DNA of 64,000 nt from Oceanobacter antarcticus (GTDB lineage Bacteria; Pseudomonadota; Gammaproteobacteria; Pseudomonadales; Oceanobacteraceae): contig NZ_JBBKTX010000005.1 in NCBI RefSeq assembly GCF_044962685.1, forward strand, positions 140,402 through 204,401. Reading direction: 5' to 3'. Positions within the stretch are counted from its first letter, which is position 1; every line of letters starts with the position of its first letter. Shown in pieces: positions 8,289 to 16,565 of this stretch. The notes under the pieces are model-generated. The model saw only the letters and a program-made list of their open reading frames with translations. It did not search any database and had not been told where the DNA came from. The translations under genes and the position numbers were made by a program.

Positions 8289-9119
8289 ATGTCAACCCAC
8301 GCAAGCAAATTTGATATTCCGACTTTACCACTGGTCGTTATGACCGATCTTGATGGAACCCTGCTCGATCATCATAGCTACAGTGCCAAGGCCGCAAAAC
8401 CGGCCCTGAAGCAGTTACGGGAGCGACACATACCCGTGCTGTTCAATACCAGCAAAACCTGCGACGAAGTCACTGGCTTGCGCCACGAGCTGGATAACCG
8501 CTATCCGTTTGTCTGCGAAAACGGCAGCGTGATCCATATCCCCAAACCCGATGAAAGCGGCCTTAACAGCGAAGTGCTCGGCGTTAGCTACGTTGACATC
8601 CTCAAGACCTTGCACCAGCTGCACAAAGAAGGTTTTCGCTTCCGGGGATTTAACGACATGCCCGCCGCCGAAGTCGCAGCAATGACGGGACTGACACAAG
8701 ATAACGCCTGGCTCGCCAAGAAACGGGCGGCCTCTGAACCACTGCTGTGGCACGACAGTGACGAGGCACTCGACCGCTTCCGGCAACGACTGGCGGAGTA
8801 TCATTTGACCCTCACCAAGGGCGGACGTTTTTACCATGTGATGGGCACCACCAACAAAGCCAGCGGGTTAGAGTTTTTCCGTCAGTATTATCAACACCAA
8901 TGGCAGACCACTCCCCTTCTCGTTGCTCTGGGCGATGGGGAAAACGACCGCGCCATGCTGGAAGCTGCCGACTACCCGATTGTTATTCCGGGTGAAAACC
9001 AGACCCTGACACTGCAGCATCCCGATGCCAGAACGGCTACCCACAAAGGGCCAGCCGGCTGGAATACTGAAATACTCACATTATTAGAACAATTATCCAA
9101 GGAGCCTGGTCATGGCTGA
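8289..9119 (+). CDS. Mannosyl/glucosyl-3-phosphoglycerate phosphatase (HAD family)
   Basis: 276-residue Cof-type HAD phosphatase of the MpgP group. Motif I is 'VMTDLDGTLLD' with D20 and D22; motif II lies in 'VLFNTSKTCDEV'; motif IV is 'ALGDGENDRAML' near residue 220. 'YPFVCENGSVIHIP' is typical of the MpgP/YedP branch. It should remove the phosphate from glucosyl-3-phosphoglycerate made by the next gene, giving glucosylglycerate. The start at 8289 is preferred because GGGAG precedes it and the HAD strand follows normally. The stop overlaps the ATG of the synthase by 8 bases, so the two are coupled. Confidence 0.87.
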   Translation: MSTHASKFDIPTLPLVVMTDLDGTLLDHHSYSAKAAKPALKQLRERHIPVLFNTSKTCDEVTGLRHELDNRYPFVCENGSVIHIPKPDESGLNSEVLGVSYVDILKTLHQLHKEGFRFRGFNDMPAAEVAAMTGLTQDNAWLAKKRAASEPLLWHDSDEALDRFRQRLAEYHLTLTKGGRFYHVMGTTNKASGLEFFRQYYQHQWQTTPLLVALGDGENDRAMLEAADYPIVIPGENQTLTLQHPDARTATHKGPAGWNTEILTLLEQLSKEPGHG

Positions 9120-10323
9120 CTTTTACCAGAACGGAACGATCACCACCCTGCACAACCTGGTCGATCGTCCGCTGGAAGAAATGGAAAAAGAGCTACTGAG
9201 CTTTTCCCGCGTACGTCCGATGTCTCTGGTACTGCCCTCGCTTTACTCTGAACTTCAAGGGCCTGCTCTCGGCCACATCATTAACGAAATTTGTGAAGTT
9301 CCTTACCTTAATGAAATTGTCATCGGTCTGGATCAGGCCGATGAAGCAGAATACAAACACGCTAAGGATGAGTTTTCTCGCCTGCCACAACATCACCGGG
9401 TGCTCTGGAACGACGGCCCACGACTGCGCAAGATTGATTCACTGCTGGAAGAAAAAGGTCTGGCTCCCAAAGAAATGGGCAAGGGCCGTAACGTCTGGTA
9501 CTGCTACGGCTATATACTCGCCTCTGGCAGGGCGGAAGCCGTTGCACTGCACGACTGCGACATCATCACCTACGATCGCAGCCTGCTGGCGCGACTGATT
9601 TACCCAGTCGCCAACCCGTCGTTCAACTACGAATTCGCCAAAGGTTACTACGCCCGCATTGCTGATAACAAAATGAACGGACGCGTCAGTCGACTGCTGG
9701 TAACCCCTCTGATCCGGGCTTTAAAAAAGGTGCTTGGGCATAAAGAGTACCTCGACTTTCTGGACAGCTTTCGCTACCCGCTGTCCGGTGAGTTTTCCAT
9801 GCGCGTCGACGTTCTGAACGATCTGAGAATTCCGAGTGACTGGGGCCTGGAAATCGGCGTGTTGTCAGAGATGAATCGCAACTACAGCACCAACCGGCTC
9901 TGTCAGGTGGATATTTGTGACAACTATGATCACAAGCATCAGCCGCTATCAGCCGAAGATGCGGCGCTGGGCCTTTCCAAAATGAGTACCGATATCTGCA
10001 AGGCCATTTTTCGTAAACTGGCCACTCAGGGCGAGGTTTTCACCAATGAAACGTTCCGCACCATCAAGGCAACCTATTTTCGCGTGGCACTGGATTTTGT
10101 CGAAACCTATTATAACGACGCCCGCATGAACGGCTTGGCTCTGGATCGCCACAAGGAAGAAGAAGCCGTTGAACTGTTTGCAGAAAACATCATGCATGCG
10201 GGCGATTATTTTCTTGAAAACCCAATGGAAACACCCTTTATTCCCAGCTGGAATCGAGTGATATCGGCCATTCCGGATATTCTCGATCGTCTTTACGAAG
10301 CCGTTGAAGAAGACAACGCCTGA
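9112..10323 (+). CDS. gpgS: Glucosyl-3-phosphoglycerate synthase (GT81)
   Basis: 403-residue GT-A glycosyltransferase. It transfers glucose from an NDP-glucose to 3-phosphoglycerate, the committed step to glucosylglycerate. 'SLVLPSLYSELQGPALGHII' opens the Rossmann-like fold. The metal motif is D148-C-D150 in 'ALHDCDIITYD'. 'PLSGEFSMR' and 'SDWGLEIGVLSEM' are the acceptor and catalytic regions typical of GT81. Its length equals that of characterised bacterial GpgS enzymes. galU, 4.6 kb downstream, supplies UDP-glucose. It shares its 3' stem-loop with the convergent phosphorylase gene. The role is osmolyte formation under salt or nitrogen stress, known for the family and inferred here. Confidence 0.93.
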   Translation: MADFYQNGTITTLHNLVDRPLEEMEKELLSFSRVRPMSLVLPSLYSELQGPALGHIINEICEVPYLNEIVIGLDQADEAEYKHAKDEFSRLPQHHRVLWNDGPRLRKIDSLLEEKGLAPKEMGKGRNVWYCYGYILASGRAEAVALHDCDIITYDRSLLARLIYPVANPSFNYEFAKGYYARIADNKMNGRVSRLLVTPLIRALKKVLGHKEYLDFLDSFRYPLSGEFSMRVDVLNDLRIPSDWGLEIGVLSEMNRNYSTNRLCQVDICDNYDHKHQPLSAEDAALGLSKMSTDICKAIFRKLATQGEVFTNETFRTIKATYFRVALDFVETYYNDARMNGLALDRHKEEEAVELFAENIMHAGDYFLENPMETPFIPSWNRVISAIPDILDRLYEAVEEDNA

Positions 10324-10334
10324 CGCTCTTTGGC

Positions 10335-10384
10335 AGCACCAGTCACCCGTGCGACGAAATCTCTGCCTGCGGGTGACTGGTGCT
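10335..10384. terminator. Perfect 15-bp inverted repeat between convergent genes
   Basis: AGCACCAGTCACCCG at 10335-10349 is exactly complementary to 10370-10384, with a 20-base loop. It lies between gpgS (+) and the glucosylglycerate phosphorylase (-) and would form the same hairpin in either transcript. No T-run follows on either side, so it is a weak or Rho-assisted terminator or a 3' stabilising stem rather than a classical intrinsic terminator. Confidence 0.65.
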
Positions 10385-10402
10385 ACAGCGGCTGCTGACG
10401 CG

Positions 10403-12136
10403 TCACTCGCTGGTTAACCACACCGTCTGATAAGGCCCCATCATCAGGGTTTCTCCCAGCGGCCCGGCCCCGGTCGCCAGCAAATCACTCATCCCCAATA
10501 CCAGGAAACCCAGACTGGCCAACGGCAACTCCATCTGTCGCTCCGTCACGTTCGAGATGGCAAAAACAGTTTGGCCGCTATCGCCACAGCTGCGTTTGAG
10601 AATAAACAGATCTGAATTGATGCGGATCACCTCCTGCCGGGCGTCAGGATGGAACGCAGGCTGACGCCGACGTATCTGGATCATTTCACGCAAGCGATTA
10701 AAGACCTCGGCCTGGGGAGTCACCGGGTTACCCAGCAACACACCCAGCTCTTCACGATTCCAGATGCGTCGATTAATGGATCGGGTGCGCCCGGTTTGTT
10801 CAACGTGAGCAAGATCGTTCGGACTGGCCGTCAGGCTGTGAATGTAAACAGCCGGGATCCCCTGCATCGCCAGCATAATTGCCTGTGAGCACAAAAACCG
10901 CTGTACCTGAAAATGATCAGGGCCACGGCGGGTGCCCATACAGGCATCAAACAGGGCAATATTGATTTCGTATGGACTCTCCGTACCGTCGGAGTTTGCC
11001 TTCATACTGACGAAACCACCAAACTTGTGCATACAGTCAATCAGGTTTTCCACCTCGTGAGCCGGCAGAATACCTTCCACCGGACGAACGCCAATACCGT
11101 CATGGGATGCAGTAAAATTAAGGTAGGTACAACCTTCTGGCAACGGCGGAATCTTACTGGCCCAATCGGCCAGATAATCAGACTTGCCACGATTCAGCGC
11201 ATGTAATACCAGTGGCGGCAAACCAAACTGGTAGACCATGTGCGCCTCGTCTGAATGGCCAAAATAGCTGAGATTTTCAGCGACTGGCACATTGGTTTCA
11301 GTGATCAGCACCACTTCCGGTGCAACGGCTTCAACAATATCGTGCATCAGCTTGACCACTTCGTGAGTTTGAGGCAGATGAATGCAGTTGGTGCCGATTT
11401 GCTTCCACAAGTAGGCAATGGCATCCAGCCGAATAAACCGAGCACCCTGCTCAACGTAAAACAGCATAATGTTCATCATCTCAACCAGCACCTTGGGATT
11501 GGCGTAGTTGAGATCGATCTGGTCTTCACTGAACGTCGCCCAGACATGACGAACACCGCGGTGGGTATGGACGGGAGTCAGCAAGGGGGTATTTCGTGGA
11601 CGGGTAACCGCTGACACATCGGTACCCGGATCCACTTCGATAAAGTAGTCACTATAAGGCTCACAGTTCGCCACATAGTCGATAAACCACAAGCTTTCAC
11701 GGGAACAATGATTAACCACCAGATCAGCCATCAGATCAAAATTTTCGGCAATACTGGCGACATCATCCCAGTTACCCCAGTCTGGATTCACCTGGCGGTA
11801 ATCAATCACCGAGAAGCCGTCGTCGGAGCTGTAAGGGGAAAAGGGCAAGATGTGAACCGCATTCAGGGTATCTGCAACGTGTTCCTTGAGAAACCGACTG
11901 AGCGTCTGAAACGGTACCTCCCCCGCTTGCTGAACGCTGTTGCCATAGGTGATCAGTATGACGTCTTCCTGGCTCCAACGCTGTTCAGCGGCTGTTTTTC
12001 CGCACCGGTTTTTGCGGCCTTCCATAAAATTAATACACAGACGTTCAATTTCAGCAGCCACATCGGCGGCCATAGTGACATCGGGATAAATATTCTGAAG
12101 ACGTCTGGTAAGCCTGGTAATCAGGTCATTTGACAT
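10403..12136 (-). CDS. Glucosylglycerate phosphorylase / sucrose phosphorylase family (GH13_18)
   Basis: 577 residues, retaining GH13 phosphorylase. D238 in 'RFIRLDAIAYLW' is the nucleophile, E280 in 'LITETNVP' the acid/base and D346 in 'TASHDGIGV' the stabiliser. The 'GDVILITYGNS'-like start and 'HILPFSPYSSDDGFSVIDY' are diagnostic of subfamily 18. At 577 residues it is longer than true sucrose phosphorylases (about 490-500) and matches the glucosylglycerate phosphorylase clade (E. coli YcjM, Meiothermus). Placed head-on against the glucosylglycerate synthesis operon, it should phosphorolyse glucosylglycerate to glucose-1-phosphate and glycerate when the osmolyte is no longer needed. Substrate choice is inference; sucrose 6'-phosphate is the main alternative. 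Confidence 0.87.
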   Translation of the reverse strand: MSNDLITRLTRRLQNIYPDVTMAADVAAEIERLCINFMEGRKNRCGKTAAEQRWSQEDVILITYGNSVQQAGEVPFQTLSRFLKEHVADTLNAVHILPFSPYSSDDGFSVIDYRQVNPDWGNWDDVASIAENFDLMADLVVNHCSRESLWFIDYVANCEPYSDYFIEVDPGTDVSAVTRPRNTPLLTPVHTHRGVRHVWATFSEDQIDLNYANPKVLVEMMNIMLFYVEQGARFIRLDAIAYLWKQIGTNCIHLPQTHEVVKLMHDIVEAVAPEVVLITETNVPVAENLSYFGHSDEAHMVYQFGLPPLVLHALNRGKSDYLADWASKIPPLPEGCTYLNFTASHDGIGVRPVEGILPAHEVENLIDCMHKFGGFVSMKANSDGTESPYEINIALFDACMGTRRGPDHFQVQRFLCSQAIMLAMQGIPAVYIHSLTASPNDLAHVEQTGRTRSINRRIWNREELGVLLGNPVTPQAEVFNRLREMIQIRRRQPAFHPDARQEVIRINSDLFILKRSCGDSGQTVFAISNVTERQMELPLASLGFLVLGMSDLLATGAGPLGETLMMGPYQTVWLTSE

Positions 12137-12318
12137 AAACTTTCCTGGTTAGCTGTCGCAATAGACTGAATTTACTGCCATTTTTGTGCCGTAATGACAT
12201 ATACGATGATAGATCGGCTCAACAAAACACTATCGGTCAGTAACAACGAAACAGGTCAGCAAATCAACGCCTCAGACCCCGCATACTCTCCAACACCAGT
12301 AGCCGACCCCAAACCCAG

Positions 12319-13020
12319 TCAGGAAGTCCGAAAGATACTCAGTGGTACCTGAGACTGAAACAACAGGGTTCGAACCGGCATGGCAGCAATATTCTGGCGC
12401 TGACCCGGATCGCAGGCAGCATTGAACACCGAATTTTTTTCATCACCCTCAAAGTGTAAAAATATTTTCTGGCACCGGCTCAGCATTGCCCAGGTCAAGG
12501 TCATGCGTGGAATCGCCAGTTCGGTATCCATAACCGGGCAACTCCAGGCAGATCCACTCTCATCCAGACACCGGTCAAGCGCCGTCGAGTGCGGAAACCA
12601 GGACGCGGTATGGCCATCCGACCCCATGCCAAATACCGCCACATCCAGTCGTGATATTTGCTCGTGAAGGCTGTTTTCACAGGCCATAAATCCTGCCGCT
12701 GGCGTTAATGCCGAATTTTTGAGCGGCAGAAAATAGGCCGCCTTGGCCGGGCCTCTCAGCAGATGCTCCCGCACCAGCCCAGCATTACTGGACGGGTCAG
12801 ACTCACCCACCCAGCGCTCATCCACCAACGTGACAAGAATATGAGACCAAGGCAGTTGCCGCTTGCCCAACTCTTCAAAAAAAGCCTTCGGGGTGTTACC
12901 ACCACTCACCGCCAAACAAGCCCTTCCCTTTTGTTCAACCCGCTCTTTCAGGCAAAGGCTGACCGCATCAGCCAACTGTTTTGCCAGAACAGTGGATGAC
13001 TCAAAACGATTGTCGCTCAT
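12319..13020 (-). CDS. pgl: 6-phosphogluconolactonase
   Basis: 233 residues. It hydrolyses 6-phosphogluconolactone made by the upstream Zwf. 'LAVSGGNTPKAFFEEL' (phosphate loop), 'VTLVDERWV' and 'FGMGSDGHTASWFP' are the DevB/Pgl signatures. The ATG at 13020 has AGGAG overlapping the zwf stop 11 bases before it, so it is co-translated with zwf. Longer readings that start inside zwf are rejected. No edd or eda gene follows in the window. Confidence 0.93.
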   Translation of the reverse strand: MSDNRFESSTVLAKQLADAVSLCLKERVEQKGRACLAVSGGNTPKAFFEELGKRQLPWSHILVTLVDERWVGESDPSSNAGLVREHLLRGPAKAAYFLPLKNSALTPAAGFMACENSLHEQISRLDVAVFGMGSDGHTASWFPHSTALDRCLDESGSAWSCPVMDTELAIPRMTLTWAMLSRCQKIFLHFEGDEKNSVFNAACDPGQRQNIAAMPVRTLLFQSQVPLSIFRTS

Positions 13021-13031
13021 GCAATACACTC

Positions 13032-14489
13032 CTAGCTGTTTTCGACCCATAAACGTCCATCCTTGGCGAGCAGCAAGGTCGATGCCGCTGGCCCCCAGGT
13101 ACCCGATGTATAGGGCTCTGGACGGAGATCCACGTCTTGCCAGTATTGTAGAATCGGATCCACCCAACGCCAGGCTTCATGCAGTTCATCATCACGTAAA
13201 AACAAGGTGGCATTGCCACTCAAGGCATCAAACAATAACCGTTCGTAAGCTTCAGGCACCCGTGCCTTGCGATGATTAGCCGGATTCAGGCTCAGGTTCA
13301 TTGGCCGGACACTCATACCGGGCCCCACCCGTTTCTCACATAGCATAAGACGTACACCCTCATCCGGTTGCAAGCGGAACACCAGTTTGTTGGCCATGGT
13401 GCTCTTGTGCTGTAACGGAAAAATAGAGTGGGGTATTTCTTTAAAACTGACGACAATTTCACACGCCCGTTCCGCCAAACGCTTGCCCGAGCGTAAATAA
13501 AATGGCACCCCAGCCCAGCGCCAGTTATCAATTTCAACCTTGGCAGCAATAAAAGTCTCGGTGTTGCTTTTGTGATGCACGCCAGGTTCCTCACGATACG
13601 GTGGAACCGGTTTACCATCCGACACACCTGCATCGTACTGACCGCGTACCACATTTCGGTTAATGGCTTCCCCGACAATGGGTTTGAGTGCCTTGAGTAC
13701 CTTTACTTTTTCATCCCTGACCGCATCGGTTTCCAGTTTCGCCGGCGGCTCCATAGCCACAATACACAAGAGTTGCAGCAGATGATTCTGGAACATATCG
13801 CGCATCGCGCCTACCTGTTCGTAGAACTCGGCCCGCTTCTCGACACCAATGGATTCTGCAATAGTAATTTCGATGTGATCGATGTACTTCTGGTTCCATT
13901 GAGACTCAAACAAGGAGTTGGCGAACCGCAACACCAACAGATTTTGCACCGTTTCCTTACCGAGATAGTGATCAATCCGGTAAATATGTGACTCATCAAC
14001 ATACTCTCCCACGGAACGATTGATCGCCTGGGCAGACTCAAGATCGTGCCCTATTGGTTTCTCAAGCACCACATTGGTGCGCGAACCAATCAAACCCGTC
14101 TGCTTCAGCCCCTTGCAAATAGGCGAAAACAACGCAGACCCCGTCGCCAGATAAAAAACCCGGTTGGGATCCCCTTTCGCCAAAACATCGGCTAACACGC
14201 TATAAGCGGACTCATCCGTTGCATCAAGACTGACACACTGCAGTTTAGTGGCAAATTCAGTCCAGGCAGCTTCTTCGAGATATTCCTTGGCAACGTGCGT
14301 CGTCAATGCCTTGCGCACTTGCTCCATGTAGTCTTCGTGCTCAAGTTCCCTTCGGGTGACAGAGATGATTTTGCCCTCAGGCAAACGACCATCACGCTGA
14401 AGCAAGTAGAGTGCTGGCAGCAACTTCCGTTGTGCCAGATCGCCCATTCCGCCAAAGAGTACCAATTCAAACGGTGCACTGATCTGCAT
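13032..14489 (-). CDS. zwf: Glucose-6-phosphate 1-dehydrogenase
   Basis: 485-residue NADP-dependent first enzyme of the oxidative pentose-phosphate and Entner-Doudoroff routes. The nucleotide-binding loop is 'GGMGDLAQRKLLPALY' (residues 13-28; most homologues have GASGDL). The active-site motif 'RIDHYLGKE' lies near residue 175. Full length for the family. It forms a two-gene operon with pgl. The solute genes on its right-hand side as transcribed also use glucose-6-phosphate-derived precursors, so flux between NADPH production and osmolyte synthesis may be balanced here. Confidence 0.96.
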   Translation of the reverse strand: MQISAPFELVLFGGMGDLAQRKLLPALYLLQRDGRLPEGKIISVTRRELEHEDYMEQVRKALTTHVAKEYLEEAAWTEFATKLQCVSLDATDESAYSVLADVLAKGDPNRVFYLATGSALFSPICKGLKQTGLIGSRTNVVLEKPIGHDLESAQAINRSVGEYVDESHIYRIDHYLGKETVQNLLVLRFANSLFESQWNQKYIDHIEITIAESIGVEKRAEFYEQVGAMRDMFQNHLLQLLCIVAMEPPAKLETDAVRDEKVKVLKALKPIVGEAINRNVVRGQYDAGVSDGKPVPPYREEPGVHHKSNTETFIAAKVEIDNWRWAGVPFYLRSGKRLAERACEIVVSFKEIPHSIFPLQHKSTMANKLVFRLQPDEGVRLMLCEKRVGPGMSVRPMNLSLNPANHRKARVPEAYERLLFDALSGNATLFLRDDELHEAWRWVDPILQYWQDVDLRPEPYTSGTWGPAASTLLLAKDGRLWVENS

Positions 14490-14923
14490 ACATCCCCCGA
14501 TCCCTATCTACGTAATGGAAACCAGAACCACAGCCGCTTCAGCTGAAATTCAGGCAAAAGCAGTGACTGCACAAAAAGTATAGGCAGAGTGCCACAAGTT
14601 GATTGCAATGCGACAATCAACCATCAAATACCTGCCCGCAAATGACCACTTCGGTCGACGCAGCAATCGGAAGCCATCCGGTACAGATCGTGCCGGTCTG
14701 CATAAACATAACAATCAGGCATGGCATCTGCATCTCCAAGAACCCCATACTGGCCGTGCAACGTGAGACCAACGGTCGATGTCTTCCCGGATATTGTGGC
14801 GTTTACAATCAGTTACCTTTGAGACATGATCACTGACGATCTGTGACATGACTCACAAATGACATAAACCAGCCTTAGTGTTCACGGAAATTTTTGTTTA
14901 ATTGTTAATAAGAAGGATCGAAT
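14490..14923. other. Divergent zwf/galU intergenic region with a palindrome
   Basis: 434 bases without a convincing gene. It contains an inverted repeat at 14598-14621 (GTTGATTG, 8-base loop, CAATCAAC) about 110 bases upstream of zwf, which could be an operator. The galU end has an AT-rich stretch (14889-14912) and an AAGGA ribosome site at 14913-14917. No HexR-type TGTAAT-N3-ATTACA site was found by eye near zwf. Confidence 0.5.
14598..14621. repeat. 8-bp perfect inverted repeat upstream of zwf
   Basis: GTTGATTG at 14598-14605 and CAATCAAC at 14614-14621 flank an 8-base spacer. Dyad spacing is compatible with a helix-turn-helix dimer. No T-run, so not a terminator. Function unknown. Confidence 0.4.
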
Positions 14924-15757
14924 ATGGTTCGCAAGTGTTTATTCCCAGTTGCCGGATACGGCACCCGTTTTCTTCCGGCGACCAAAGCCATGCCCAAGGA
15001 AATGCTGCCGATCGTTAACAAGCCACTGGTGCAATACGGCGTAGAGGAAGCCAGCGAAGCTGGCATGAACTTCATGGGATTTATCACTGGCCGTGGCAAA
15101 CGCGCCATCGCCGATCATTTTGACATCAGCTTCGAGCTGGAACATCAGATTCAGGGCACCAGCAAAGAAACGCTGATTTCGTCCATTCGTAATCTGATGA
15201 ATGAAAATGACTTTGCTTACACCCGGCAGAATGAAATGAAAGGTCTGGGACACGCCATCCTGACTGGACAGTATCTGATGGGCGACGAAGCCTTTGGTGT
15301 CGTACTGGCTGACGACCTTTGTGTTGCCGATGAAGGTGACGAAGGCGTATTGGCGCAGATGGTCAAAATTCACGAGAAGTATGGCTGTTCCGTTGTGGCA
15401 GTGCAGGAAGTGCCTGAAGACACCATTCACAAATACGGTGTTATCGCCGGAGAAGAGATTGAGCCGGGCGTTTATCGCGTCAGCAACATGGTCGAAAAAC
15501 CAGCCAAGGAAGAAGCACCCAGCAACCTTGCCATTATTGGCCGTTACATTCTGACGCCAGATATCTTCCCTAAAATCGAAGAAACAGGCGCAGGCATCAA
15601 TGGTGAAATCCAGATCACTGACGCCTTACTGAAACAAGCTCAAGAAGGCAGAGTTATCGCCTATAAATTCCGTGGTCGCCGCTTTGACTGTGGCAGCATC
15701 GATGGCTTCGTCGAAGCAACCAACTACGTCTATCAGAATATTTTCCAGAAGTCCTGA
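14924..15757 (+). CDS. galU: UTP-glucose-1-phosphate uridylyltransferase
   Basis: 277 residues. It makes UDP-glucose from UTP and glucose-1-phosphate. 'LFPVAGYGTRFLPATKAMPKEMLP' at the N-terminus (split: GYGTRFLPATKAMPKEM) is the nucleotide-binding signature. 'VEKPAKEEAPSNLAIIGRYI' and 'FRGRRFDCGSIDGF' are GalU-specific. Length and start (AAGGA before ATG) are normal. The product feeds cell-envelope glycans and is a plausible donor for the GpgS enzyme nearby. A perfect hairpin follows the stop codon. Confidence 0.97.
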   Translation: MVRKCLFPVAGYGTRFLPATKAMPKEMLPIVNKPLVQYGVEEASEAGMNFMGFITGRGKRAIADHFDISFELEHQIQGTSKETLISSIRNLMNENDFAYTRQNEMKGLGHAILTGQYLMGDEAFGVVLADDLCVADEGDEGVLAQMVKIHEKYGCSVVAVQEVPEDTIHKYGVIAGEEIEPGVYRVSNMVEKPAKEEAPSNLAIIGRYILTPDIFPKIEETGAGINGEIQITDALLKQAQEGRVIAYKFRGRRFDCGSIDGFVEATNYVYQNIFQKS

Positions 15758-15763
15758 TCAGCC

Positions 15764-15790
15764 GATCCTTCGGGGCTTCCCCGAAGGATC
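15764..15790 (+). terminator. Hairpin terminator after galU
   Basis: GATCCTTCGGGG (15764-15775), loop CTT, CCCCGAAGGATC (15779-15790): a perfect 12-bp stem 6 bases after the galU stop. The T-run is poor, but position and stability support a terminator separating galU from the tRNA promoter. Confidence 0.7.
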
Positions 15791-15834
15791 GCTCTCATAC
15801 CAGCACAACGCTCGGAATTTCTTACGAAAAGGCG

Positions 15835-15863
15835 TTGACACAAAGATAACCTGTCCGTATTAT
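15835..15863 (+). promoter_or_regulatory. Sigma-70 promoter of the tRNA-Asn/tRNA-Pro operon
   Basis: TTGACA at 15835-15840, 17-base spacer, TATTAT at 15858-15863, then a GC-rich GCGTC discriminator typical of stringently controlled stable-RNA promoters. The first tRNA begins 20 bases downstream. Confidence 0.85.
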
Positions 15864-15883
15864 GCGTCTCGCTGTTGAGAAGT

Positions 15884-15959
15884 TCCCCGATAGCTCAGTT
15901 GGTAGAGCAGTAGACTGTTAATCTATTGGTCGCTGGTTCAAGTCCAGCTCGGGGAGCCA
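15884..15959 (+). tRNA. tRNA-Asn (GTT)
   Basis: 76-base cloverleaf with encoded CCA. Acceptor TCCCCGA pairs with TCGGGGA; D-arm GCTCAGTTGGTAGAGC; anticodon loop CTGTTAA with anticodon GTT; T-arm GCTGGTTCAAGTCCAGC. It is separated from tRNA-Pro by 11 bases and co-transcribed with it. Confidence 0.97.
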
Positions 15960-15970
15960 ATTCAACACTT

Positions 15971-16047
15971 CGGGGTATAGCGCAGTCTGGTAGCGCGCCT
16001 GGTTTGGGACCAGGATGTCGGGAGTTCGAATCTCTCTACCCCGACCA
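15971..16047 (+). tRNA. tRNA-Pro (TGG)
   Basis: 77 bases with encoded CCA. Acceptor CGGGGTA pairs with TACCCCG; anticodon stem CCTGG/CCAGG with loop TTTGGGA giving anticodon TGG. T-arm GGGAGTTCGAATCTCTC. Second gene of the tRNA operon. Confidence 0.97.
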
Positions 16048-16104
16048 ACTCTTCAGGGCCTTCCTGAACGATCGAAAATAATCTGCTATCTGTTATTAAA
16101 ATTT

Positions 16105-16139
16105 ATTTGTTACATCTTCAAGTGCCAGATGTAACAAAT
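16105..16139. repeat. 13-bp perfect inverted repeat downstream of tRNA-Pro
   Basis: ATTTGTTACATCT (16105-16117) and AGATGTAACAAAT (16127-16139) flank a 9-base loop. It could be an operator for the zinc-ribbon gene at 16223 or the 3' processing stem of the tRNA transcript. It is not followed by a T-run. Confidence 0.5.
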
Positions 16140-16222
16140 GAGCCTTCTTATATTCATACTTTTCTATTAGCCTATAGCGCCACATTCCAATAAATCCAAT
16201 GCGATAAGCGCGGTGGCAAAAC

Positions 16223-16471
16223 ATGAGTCGTCTGGCCCGATCTGTACAATATCCGGTACCCTGCCACGAGTGCGGCGCGAACACAGCCCACACCCTTGAC
16301 AACCTGATCAACACAAAAAAAATCACCTGCCGACATTGCAACCACCAATTCAACATTGATGAACAATTAAAGCGCAGAGTCAATCGGGCACTTACCGACC
16401 TGGCCGACTACATCTCTTTGCCAGAACTGGCAGAAGAAGAATCCACCGCCAAAAATAACACCATCGCCTGA
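16223..16471 (+). CDS. Small zinc-ribbon protein
   Basis: 82 residues with C14-x2-C17 and C36-x2-C39 in a 'PCHECG...ITCRHCNHQF' zinc ribbon resembling the MJ0042-type finger at the N-terminus of some regulatory proteins. The C-terminal half is charged and helical ('LKRRVNRALTDLADYI'). Start ATG with GGTGG upstream. The two-CxxC arrangement and the matching terminator downstream support a real gene. Function unknown: it could bind nucleic acid or a protein partner. Confidence 0.65.
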   Translation: MSRLARSVQYPVPCHECGANTAHTLDNLINTKKITCRHCNHQFNIDEQLKRRVNRALTDLADYISLPELAEEESTAKNNTIA

Positions 16472-16513
16472 ACAACATAGGCCATAGCAAACAGGGCCGA
16501 CCGCAACAAAACA

Positions 16514-16542
16514 CAAAAAAAGCCGCCACTGGCGACTTTTTT
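16514..16542. terminator. Bidirectional intrinsic terminator
   Basis: A-run, AGCCGCC, ACT loop, GGCGACT, T-run: the stem is flanked by A6-7 on one side and T6 on the other, so it can end both the zinc-ribbon transcript (+) and the FKBP transcript (-), which converge here. Confidence 0.85.
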
Positions 16543-16565
16543 ATCTTCAATCATCCGCCCCTTAC

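Noticed and set aside
15884..16222. Integrative-element attachment site at the tRNA-Asn/tRNA-Pro genes
   Set aside because: No integrase gene and no repeated tRNA 3' end downstream within the window.
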